Of a DNA stretch of 5,509 nt, positions 1-5,039 are shown one piece after another. The notes beneath the pieces are model-generated. The model made no database searches and was not told the DNA's origin. It saw only the letters and a program-made list of their open reading frames with translations. The DNA is from Nitrococcus sp. (GTDB lineage: Bacteria; Pseudomonadota; Gammaproteobacteria; Nitrococcales; Nitrococcaceae): the NCBI GenBank assembly GCA_030452365.1, contig JAKDMK010000182.1, forward strand, positions 1 through 5,509, in the 5' to 3' direction. Each line of letters begins with the position of its first letter. Within the stretch, counting starts at the first letter, position 1. A program made the position numbers and the translations under genes.

Positions 1-1250
1 TCGTCAAGTACATCAAAAAGGCCGTGCCCCGGTTTGACTTGCCGGGGGCGGTTTCCTTTCGGCAGGCGCTGCGCGAGGGCGCCGGTCTCGAACCCGAGCC
101 CACGGTGGTCGCACCGGAGGATCTCGCGTTCCTGCAGTATACAGGCGGCACGACCGGCACCGCTAAAGGCGCGATGCTCACTCACCGCAACATGGTCGCC
201 AATTTACAGCAGGCCTCTGCATGGATTGGCGGCAAAATGCGTCCCGGGCAAGAGGTCATCATCACTGCCTTGCCTCTCTACCATATCTTCTCGCTGCTCG
301 CCAATTGTCTGATGTTCATGAAGCTCGGCGGGGAGAACGTGCTCATTACCAACCCAAGGGATCTGCGCGGCTTCGTGCGGGAGTTACGCCGCGTACGCTT
401 CAGCGCCATCACCGGCGTGAACACGCTTTTCAATGGACTGCTCAATACCCAAGGGTTTGCCGATCTCGACTTCAGCCAATTGCGCCTGACACTCGGTGGG
501 GGCATGGCAGTTCAGCGCCGTACCGCAGAGCGCTGGAAGGCAACAACCGGCTCCACGCTCGTGGAGGCCTATGGGCTCACGGAGACGTCCCCGGCGGTCT
601 GCATCAATCCCTTGGATCTGACTGATCACAAGGGCAGCATCGGCTTGCCAATCCCCTCCACCGAGGTCAGCATTCGGGACGACGACGGCAATGAGGTCGC
701 TCTCGGGGAGAACGGCGAGCTGTGCGTGCGCGGCCCACAGGTCATGGCAGGCTACTGGGGCGAGCGTGCGGCGGAAACCAAGAGCGCCTTCCACGATGGT
801 GGTTGGCTGCGCAGCGGCGACGTGGCGCGCATGGATGCACAGGGTTATGTTTACATCGTCGATCGCAAGAAAGACATGATCAACTTCTCCGGGTTCAACG
901 TTTATCCAAATGAAGTCGAGGACGTGCTCGCTAGCCACCCAGACGTGGTCGAGGCTGCCGTTATCGGCGTCCCGGATGAGCAACATGGTGAACGCCTGAA
1001 GGCATTCGTCGTGCGCCGCAATCGCGCGTTGACCGAGAACGAGCTGATCGAGCATTGCCGCAAACAGCTAACCGGCTACAAAGTACCGCGGGAATTAGAA
1101 TTCCGCAGCGAGTTGCCCAAATCCAACGTGGGCAAGATTCTCCGCCGTGCGTTGCGCGAGGCGGAAATCGAGCGCGCAGACGCAATCAACCCAGATAAAG
1201 GCTCTACAGAGAACAGCGACGACGGGCGGCGGCGCGGCGTAGCGAAATGA
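1..1250 (+). CDS. fadD: Long-chain-fatty-acid--CoA ligase FadD, 5'-truncated by the window edge
   Basis: This enzyme activates long-chain fatty acids to acyl-CoA via an acyl-adenylate, normally at the inner membrane, feeding beta-oxidation or lipid synthesis. The frame is open from base 3, so the GTG at 24 is an internal valine, not the start. About 415 residues are visible and roughly the first 150 of a usual ~560 are missing. Counting from base 24, the AMP-binding P-loop [11 protein letters not shown] is at 39-49, YGLTETSP at 183-190 and GWLRSGD at 260-266. The FadD-type signature [16 protein letters not shown] is at 280-295, and the catalytic lysine lies in [11 protein letters not shown] (K371). 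The C-terminus carries a polar, charged tail of about 25 residues after the last conserved helix. The SDR gene follows on the same strand after 148 nt. The family and FadD subtype are clear; chain-length preference cannot be read. Confidence 0.96.
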   Translation, partial: VKYIKKAVPRFDLPGAVSFRQALREGAGLEPEPTVVAPEDLAFLQYTGGTTGTAKGAMLTHRNMVANLQQASAWIGGKMRPGQEVIITALPLYHIFSLLANCLMFMKLGGENVLITNPRDLRGFVRELRRVRFSAITGVNTLFNGLLNTQGFADLDFSQLRLTLGGGMAVQRRTAERWKATTGSTLVEAYGLTETSPAVCINPLDLTDHKGSIGLPIPSTEVSIRDDDGNEVALGENGELCVRGPQVMAGYWGERAAETKSAFHDGGWLRSGDVARMDAQGYVYIVDRKKDMINFSGFNVYPNEVEDVLASHPDVVEAAVIGVPDEQHGERLKAFVVRRNRALTENELIEHCRKQLTGYKVPRELEFRSELPKSNVGKILRRALREAEIERADAINPDKGSTENSDDGRRRGVAK

Positions 1251-1398
1251 CAACAGCCGCAATAACCCGCACTAGCGGCCAAACTCATCTAGAGGAATTT
1301 GAGGTCGGACTGAGACCGGCACACCTTCGCGCGGTACCTTGATCGAATTCTGGCGCAGCAGGCAAATCCGTCATGAACACGGCTTTATTCTTGTCCCG

Positions 1399-2172
1399 AT
1401 GAGCACCTGTCAGCCCGTCTCCTTCATAACCGGAGCCTCAACCGGGATCGGCCGCAGCCTCGCGCGCCGCATTGCGCATGAGGGTCACGCTGTCGCGCTA
1501 ATCGCGCGGCGCAAGGATTTGCTCGATGAGCTCGCGCTGGAGATCAAGCAGACCGGCGGCACGGCCCTGGCAATTGCTTGCGATGTCACCGAGGCGGCGA
1601 GTGTGCACCAGGCGGTGCGCACGGTGGAGTCAACCCTTGGGCCGATAACACGGCTGATCGCCAATGTCGGCGGCGGTGAGCCGACCCGGATCGATACATT
1701 CTCGGCCGCGCATATCGAGCGCGTGCTTGCCCTGAACGTCATGAGCACGGCGATCTGTATCGAGGCAACCCTGCCCGGCATGCTGGCGCGCGGGGCGGGG
1801 CATATCGTCGCAATGGGTAGCCTCGCGGGCTATCGCGGCCTGCCCGGCGCAGCGGGCTATTCGGCGGCCAAGGCGGCCCTCGCCAATATGATGGAAGGCC
1901 TGCGTATGGAGCTGCACCCGCGTGGCATCCGGGTGACATTGTTATTGCCCGGCTTCGTCAGGACTAAGCCCAAACGTAAGCACAGACCATTCGAGCTCGA
2001 GCTGGAGGCGGCAACCGCGCGAATGCACCGAGCGATCGTGGTTCAAAAGCCGCACTATGCGTTCCCGTGGCCGCTGGTATTGGCCGTCAACGTCTATCGG
2101 CTGCTGCCGGTATCGCTGTATGATGCCTTACTCGCTGGCCTCAGGCCCAAGCTGAAGGCCCACCCCGAATGA
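1399..2172 (+). CDS. SDR-family NAD(P)-dependent oxidoreductase
   Basis: This is a classical short-chain dehydrogenase/reductase of 257 residues. The nucleotide-binding motif TGASTGIG is at 11-18. Basic residues R37-R38 after the second strand favour NADP(H), and D62 contacts adenine. ANVG at 88-91 replaces the usual NNAG. The catalytic tetrad is N113, S141, Y154 and K158 (YSAAK), followed by LLPGFVRT at 182-189. The C-terminus ends in a hydrophobic segment (about 221-246) rich in proline and aromatics, possibly a membrane-contacting helix. I chose the ATG at 1399 because it begins just before the Rossmann strand. A TTG at 1339 would add 20 residues unlike the family. No clear ribosome binding site precedes 1399, but a nine-codon reading frame (1373-1402) ends in an ATGA overlap with it. 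The substrate is unknown. Context beside fadD and an oxygenase suggests an acyl or lipid-derived ketone/alcohol. Confidence 0.93.
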   Translation: MSTCQPVSFITGASTGIGRSLARRIAHEGHAVALIARRKDLLDELALEIKQTGGTALAIACDVTEAASVHQAVRTVESTLGPITRLIANVGGGEPTRIDTFSAAHIERVLALNVMSTAICIEATLPGMLARGAGHIVAMGSLAGYRGLPGAAGYSAAKAALANMMEGLRMELHPRGIRVTLLLPGFVRTKPKRKHRPFELELEAATARMHRAIVVQKPHYAFPWPLVLAVNVYRLLPVSLYDALLAGLRPKLKAHPE

Positions 2173-2205
2173 TGTGGTCATGATCATCGCCGCCCAACCA
2201 AAGTC

Positions 2206-2209
2206 AGGA
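2206..2209 (+). promoter_or_regulatory. Ribosome binding site of the beta-hydroxylase-like gene
   Basis: An AGGA lies 4 nt before the ATG at 2214 and 7 nt before the adjacent ATG at 2217. The spacing favours 2217 as the initiation codon, which would remove only the first methionine. Confidence 0.55.
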
Positions 2210-2213
2210 ATGA

Positions 2214-3026
2214 ATGATGGAGAGTATCCGCGAAATGAAGGCAGCGGCGCTGCTTGACGCGCTGCGAGCGGCACGTCGGCGCTATGTACGCAGTTTGGGC
2301 AAGCCGATCCTGAGAAGCATCGATCGTTACATCGCGGCGAGCTCCTTGGTGCCGGATCAGCCGGTGCTCGACTCCAAGGCGTTTCCCTGGGTGGCCGAGC
2401 TGGAAGCGAACTGGCGCGATATTCGCGCCGAGCTCGATGAAATCCTCAAATTTCGCGAGCACATTCCCCGCTTCCAGGATGTCTCGGCCGACCAATATCG
2501 CATCTCTCCCGACGATCAATGGCGAACTTTCATCCTATATGGGTTTGGTTATCAGTCGCGGCTGAACTGCGAGCTCTGTCCGAAAACCACCGCCGTGCTG
2601 CAGCGCATCCCGGACTTGCAGACCGCGTTCTTCTCCATTCTGGCGCCGGGCAAGCATATACCTCGCCACCGAGGCGTAACCAAAAGCCTTATCCGCTGCC
2701 ATCTCGGGCTGATGGTTCCGCAACAGCGCGAGCAGTGCTACATGGATGTGGGCGGTGTCCGCTGCGTGTGGGAAAACGGGCGCGCTTTCGTATTCGATGA
2801 CCGCTATCCGCACGAGGTCCACAACGATACCGCCGAGGAGCGCGCGGTACTGCTAATTGACGTGGAGCGGCCAATGCGGCGCAGGGGTGTGGTGCTTAGC
2901 CGGATCATGCTGCGGTTGTTTCGAAAAACTGCTTACGTGGTCGAGGCGCGCCGCAACCTGGTGTTGTGGGAGCAACGTCTGCAAGCCCACCTGGCTAAAA
3001 AATCGGGCTCTTCTGACATGATTTGA
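2214..3026 (+). CDS. Aspartyl/asparaginyl beta-hydroxylase-fold 2-oxoglutarate oxygenase
   Basis: This 270-residue protein has the Asp/Asn beta-hydroxylase fold (non-haem iron, 2-oxoglutarate dependent). The core PRHRGVTKSLIRCHLGL at 150-166 supplies the first iron histidine (H152) and the R161/H163 region. FDDRYPHEVHNDT at 194-206 supplies the second iron histidine (H200). R210 in ERAVLLIDVERP is the likely 2-oxoglutarate carboxylate ligand. The first ~45 residues are basic and helical, and the C-terminal 50 are basic and arginine-rich, consistent with membrane-surface contact. No signal peptide is visible. Family members in bacteria include LpxO (lipid A 2-hydroxylation) and OlsC (ornithine lipid hydroxylation). 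Peptide or amino-acid hydroxylation is equally possible from sequence alone. It starts about 40 nt after the SDR stop and is probably cotranscribed with it. The fold is near certain; the substrate is inferred. Confidence 0.9.
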   Translation: MMESIREMKAAALLDALRAARRRYVRSLGKPILRSIDRYIAASSLVPDQPVLDSKAFPWVAELEANWRDIRAELDEILKFREHIPRFQDVSADQYRISPDDQWRTFILYGFGYQSRLNCELCPKTTAVLQRIPDLQTAFFSILAPGKHIPRHRGVTKSLIRCHLGLMVPQQREQCYMDVGGVRCVWENGRAFVFDDRYPHEVHNDTAEERAVLLIDVERPMRRRGVVLSRIMLRLFRKTAYVVEARRNLVLWEQRLQAHLAKKSGSSDMI

Positions 3027-3285
3027 GCCTATCGTCATGTTCAGTCGAGCCGAACAGCCACACGAGCGGCAAACGGCTGCGGATAGTTCGACGCTTTGGC
3101 CCGTGGCGGAATGTCGGATGCGGCCATGGGCGGCGAGCTACTCATTCTGCGAGGTCATCGAACCACGACATTCAGGGAAGGTCCGTCACGCCAGAGTCTT
3201 TCCAGAGCTGTTTAAGCAGGGTCGCAACCTCAGGCGGCACTGCGCGCCGCCCCCAATTCATCAATTTGAGACCCGATAGAACCCC

Positions 3286-3325
3286 GCGCGCAAAACCGTG
3301 CTATGGCGCGCAAAGCGGTTTGCGC
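3286..3325. repeat. Nested direct and inverted GCGCAAA repeats (alternative hairpins)
   Basis: GCGCGCAAA occurs at 3286-3294 and again at 3306-3314. The reverse complement TTTGCGC is at 3319-3325. Two mutually exclusive stems are possible. One pairs 3288-3298 with 3316-3325 (10 bp with one bulged A). The other pairs 3308-3314 with 3319-3325 (7 bp, GCGG loop). Neither strand has a following T run, so a simple intrinsic terminator is unlikely. Confidence 0.55.
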
Positions 3326-3400
3326 AACACAATAGGAAGCGGCCCGTAGATGCCTCCCCTACCAAACGCTATGGCGGCATGTCCACATTAATACGCTAGA

Positions 3401-3428
3401 ATCTCCGCTATCAAGCGACGGAGCACGC
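3401..3428 (+). repeat. Imperfect 28-bp direct repeat, copy 1
   Basis: It matches 3471-3498 at 23 of 28 positions, offset 70 bp. Both copies contain CTCC and GGAG near their ends, and this copy can pair CTCCG (3403-3407) with CGGAG (3419-3423). One reading frame would encode LRYQATEHA, similar to the LHYQAAEQA of copy 2, but the two copies are in different frames relative to each other. Confidence 0.55.
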
Positions 3429-3470
3429 ATGAAAAAGGCCTCGCCATGGCGCTTGCGCCGTAGGTGGCTT

Positions 3471-3498
3471 ATCTCCACTACCAAGCTGCGGAGCAGGC
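3471..3498 (+). repeat. Imperfect 28-bp direct repeat, copy 2
   Basis: This is the second copy of the repeat at 3401-3428. It ends 11 bp before the stop codon of the convergent minus-strand coiled-coil gene. Its frame continues as LHYQAAEQALASV before stopping. Confidence 0.55.
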
Positions 3499-3509
3499 GC
3501 TTGCTTCGG

Positions 3510-3794
3510 TCAGATCAACAGCTTGATCAGTACGGCCGTCGTTATGCCCAGAACGGCCGCAACCAACCCCGCCAAGAGCCCGATTGCCCAGCGCAGCGAT
3601 TTTATTTCGGCGCTCAGGCGCTGCTCTACACCCTCGATCTTGGCATCGAGGCGCTGGGTCGCGTTTTCCAGTTGCTCTCGTGTGGCAACCGACTCCGAGA
3701 TCTCATCACGCAGCGCCTCGGCCTGCGCTTCGGCTTGCTCTTGGTTGAAACCCGCGTTTTGCAGGCGTTTGGCGTAGCGCAGGGTATCGAGCAT
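3510..3794 (-). CDS. Small coiled-coil, single-pass membrane protein (DUF1640-like)
   Basis: The 94-residue product starts with MLDTLRYAKRLQNAGFNQEQ, a typical opening of the DUF1640/CCDC90-like coiled-coil family. A long charged helix rich in Glu, Gln and Ala runs from about 17 to 67 (AEAQAEALRDEISES, then heptad-like ATREQLENATQRLDAKIEG). A single hydrophobic segment at about 69-90 and a short KLLI end make it tail-anchored in appearance. There is no signal peptide. An in-frame GTG at 3836 would add 14 residues (MQLPYARDEPNVFS); I prefer the ATG because family members begin close to this motif, although neither start has a strong ribosome binding site. The gene stands alone between unrelated elements. 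Bacterial members have no settled function that I know of; some relatives are mitochondrial inner-membrane proteins. Other small coiled-coil membrane proteins could look similar. Confidence 0.82.
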   Translation of the reverse strand: MLDTLRYAKRLQNAGFNQEQAEAQAEALRDEISESVATREQLENATQRLDAKIEGVEQRLSAEIKSLRWAIGLLAGLVAAVLGITTAVLIKLLI

Positions 3795-4027
3795 GCTAAA
3801 AACGTTAGGCTCATCTCTGGCGTAGGGCAACTGCACGGCAACATTGTCTCAGCCGCAAGGCCGCGGAGCGTTGGCCGGATGCGCATCGAAACCTTTCCGA
3901 CGTTTGCCCGTTCGCATTGGTCCGCGATCCACCAGCGGCTTACCGGTGGCCGCTATCAACCGTAACCGGTCCGGCCGGTCTCGATCCCCAAGCCGGGGGT
4001 GAACGGTCGCTGGGAATCCCGACGGTC

Positions 4028-4376
4028 TCACCTGCCAAGGACAACATCAATGCCGCTCAATACCTGAGCGAGCTTCTTCGGAGCGAGCTTACTCACACGT
4101 TCGGTAAGGTATGCTCCTTCCACCGCGACGATCTGGGACGGGTTTGCCACCGAGTCCTTGGGGAGGCCCTGTCGCCGTGTCGGAAAGCAGCACGTTGCCA
4201 GGTGCCTTGGCCCATTTCAGATTACTCGTCAACGGAACGCAGACGGCCGTCGCAAGTTTACTCCGGTTCAGAGGGTCGCCTTGAACGATCACGACTGGCC
4301 GGCGAAGGCCGGGACCCGAGCCTGCGGGCTCCGCAAGATCTGCCCACCAGATTTCCCCCTGCGCAAGCTCTACCAT
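4028..4376 (-). pseudogene. mazF: MazF/PemK-family endoribonuclease toxin, interrupted by a one-base frameshift
   Basis: MazF toxins cleave mRNA at short specific sequences. The N-terminal part reads GEIWWADLAEP (7-17), RRPVVIVQGDPLNRS (25-39) and VPLTSNL (47-53), with R26 and T50 matching the catalytic Arg and Thr of the family. The frame opened at 4376 stops at 4089 after an unrelated tail (94-95 residues). One extra base in the C run near 4159-4170 explains this. In the next frame the expected C-terminus continues as KDSVANPSQIVAVEGAYLTE, then RVSKLAPKKLAQVLSGID, and ends VVLGR at a TGA at 4028-4030. Corrected, the protein would be 115 residues, the normal family length. The start codon overlaps the antitoxin stop by 7 nt, so translation is coupled. 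Options are a real inactivating mutation, a base-calling or assembly error, or +1 ribosomal frameshifting at CCC-C. The family call is firm; the functional state is open. Confidence 0.9.
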
Positions 4377-4606
4377 TCGGTTTGTTCCAGCACTCTCCGT
4401 GCCGCAGCGGCAACAAACGGGTCAGTCGGCACGGGCAACTCATCGATTACCTGATTCATGGCCTCGGTGACTTCATCGGGAGCGTGCCGCGCAAGGTACT
4501 CCGAAAGTGCATCGGCATAGAGCTGACTACGGGACTTGCGCGTGCGGCGCGCATGGCGCTCTGCCGCGTGGAACACATTGTTTGGAACAGAGATCGCTGT
4601 CTTCAT
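4370..4606 (-). CDS. Ribbon-helix-helix antitoxin of the MazF-type module
   Basis: The 78-residue protein begins MKTAISVPNNVF, a beta strand typical of CopG/ParD/MazE-like ribbon-helix-helix DNA-binding proteins. Two helices follow at about 8-20 and 25-40 (KSRSQLYADALSEYLARH). The C-terminal part from about 44 (DEVTEAMNQVIDEL and then FVAAAARRVLEQTEW, ending at residue 78) is the expected toxin-binding tail. It lies directly upstream of the MazF-family gene, overlapping it by 7 nt (ATGGTAG). It would neutralise the toxin and repress its own operon through the palindrome covering its start codon. The reading frame is intact with no missing motif. The ATG at 4604-4606 is the only sensible start; an AGGTGG lies too far upstream to serve well, so translation may be leaderless. 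Confidence 0.92.
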   Translation of the reverse strand: MKTAISVPNNVFHAAERHARRTRKSRSQLYADALSEYLARHAPDEVTEAMNQVIDELPVPTDPFVAAAARRVLEQTEW

Positions 4607-4640
4607 ACCGCTAGTATGACCACCTGCGGCGCGACTGCAA
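4604..4640 (-). promoter_or_regulatory. Candidate promoter and palindromic operator of the MazF-type module
   Basis: On the minus strand, TTGCAG (plus 4635-4640) and CATACT (plus 4613-4618) are separated by 16 nt and resemble -35 and -10 boxes. Initiation about 7 nt downstream would fall at or next to the ATG, giving a leaderless mRNA. A perfect inverted repeat CATAC-5-GTATG spans 4604-4618, covering both the -10 box and the start codon. That is where a ribbon-helix-helix antitoxin would bind for autorepression. The palindrome is directly visible; the promoter boxes are moderate matches. Confidence 0.45.
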
Positions 4641-4738
4641 GTCCTCCCAGTCTCCGTTCGGAAGGCGGATGCGCATCAAGCCATTGGGCAAGACGTGGCG
4701 CAGGAAACCTAAGCACGAACACCTGCCAGGCGCAGCGG

Positions 4739-4787
4739 CAACAAGGGCGATGACAGCTTGACTTTGTCCGTCTGCGGCGCCTTGTTG
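4739..4787. repeat. Long imperfect inverted repeat between the two toxin-antitoxin modules
   Basis: CAACAAGG (4739-4746) is the exact reverse complement of CCTTGTTG (4780-4787). The stem continues inward with CG/CG after a bulged G, then CAG/CTG after an internal loop. No T run follows on either strand. It lies 31 bp upstream of the second antitoxin's start and could be a regulatory hairpin or operator. GTTGGGC at 4784-4790 resembles an integron attC core, but the rest does not fit. Confidence 0.5.
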
Positions 4788-4810
4788 GGCGGTACGCCGA
4801 GTGTTACGCT
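4758..4810 (+). promoter_or_regulatory. Possible promoter region of the RelE/ParE-type module
   Basis: TTGACT at 4758-4763 is a near-consensus -35 box but has no good -10 at the right distance. A weaker alternative is TTGTTG (4782-4787) with TACGCT (4805-4810), 17 nt apart, which would start transcription at about the ATG at 4818. A small palindrome GGCG-GTA-CGCC (4788-4798) sits inside that spacer and could be an operator. No ribosome binding site precedes 4818, which fits a leaderless start. Confidence 0.25.
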
Positions 4811-4817
4811 TCTTGCC

Positions 4818-5039
4818 ATGATCAAGGCACTTGTTAGCAAAGGACGCCTCGTTGTAGACGAACCCACCGACCTGCCCGATGGCACAGAGATAGAGTTGCT
4901 GGCATTGGACCCTGGCGATTGGCTCGACGACGCTGACCGTGCAGCACTCCACGACGCCTTGAAGCAGTCCGAAGCCGATGTTGCCTCTGGCGGGCTCGTC
5001 GATGCGCAAGAGATTCTCAAGTATCTCAGGGCAAATTGA
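4818..5039 (+). CDS. Antitoxin partner of a RelE/ParE-family toxin
   Basis: The 73-residue acidic protein opens MIKALVSKGRLVVDEPTDLP, then DGTEIELLALD. This short beta-rich N-terminus is common in small proteins encoded directly upstream of RelE/ParE toxins. The second half (DDADRAALHDALKQSEADVA, then VDAQEILKYLRAN) is predicted helical and ends like toxin-binding antitoxin tails. I chose the ATG at 4818; an upstream in-frame TTG at 4758 would add 20 residues lacking family resemblance. The stop codon overlaps the toxin's TTG start in a TTGA arrangement, so the two are translated as a coupled pair. The N-terminal part may be an AbrB-like or related DNA-binding fold, but I cannot confirm that from the sequence. 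The reading frame is intact. The role as antitoxin rests on context and resemblance. Confidence 0.82.
   Translation: MIKALVSKGRLVVDEPTDLPDGTEIELLALDPGDWLDDADRAALHDALKQSEADVASGGLVDAQEILKYLRAN
5028..5031 (+). promoter_or_regulatory. Ribosome binding site deciding the TTG start of the toxin
   Basis: AGGG lies 4 nt before the TTG at 5036, inside the end of the antitoxin gene. Together with the TTGA overlap this supports initiation at the rare TTG codon rather than at a downstream ATG. Confidence 0.4.

Larger units (their letters stand above)
3027..3509. other. Gene-poor spacer with repeats and a decayed minus-strand frame
   Basis: No intact gene is convincing here. Plus-strand frames starting at 3023 and 3037 are arginine/cysteine/serine-rich and resemble no family I know. 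On the minus strand one frame is open from about 3387 to a TAG at 3301-3303 and again from 3300 to a TGA at 3172-3174. Its second part contains a protein-like stretch (VPPEVATLLKQLWKDSGV) that could start at an ATG at 3259-3261 and would be 29 residues long. The interrupting stop and lack of a ribosome binding site suggest a relic or chance. The spacer also contains the inverted and direct repeats listed separately. It separates the metabolic cluster from the toxin-antitoxin region. Confidence 0.5.

Noticed and set aside
384..1055. A 223-codon minus-strand frame within fadD
   Set aside because: fadD has all its motifs on the plus strand; this frame is its antisense shadow.
3005..3029. Possible terminator after the oxygenase gene (GGCTC/GAGCC)
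   Set aside because: Only a 5-bp stem with a 14-nt loop, overlapping the stop codon and lacking a T run.
3429..3965. A 178-codon plus-strand frame with a reasonable Shine-Dalgarno (CGGAG) before its ATG
   Set aside because: Most of it is the reverse complement of the DUF1640-like gene, whose family pattern and membrane helix are convincing. Only the first 27 codons lie outside it.
3965..3979. ACCGG/CCGGT hairpin downstream of mazF as a terminator
   Set aside because: A 5-bp stem without a following T run on the minus strand; CCGG-rich palindromes are common in this base composition.
4403..4744. A shared 14-mer (CGCAGCGGCAACAA) at 4403-4416 and 4731-4744 as a possible recombination repeat
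   Set aside because: One copy lies in the antitoxin's Ala-rich helix codons, flanks differ immediately, and a GC-rich 14-mer match is only mildly unlikely by chance.
3917..4753. A 278-codon plus-strand open frame opposite the MazF-type module
   Set aside because: It runs antisense to two clearly recognisable genes, has no protein-family resemblance and is rich in Arg, Ser and Cys as expected for a GC-rich shadow frame.
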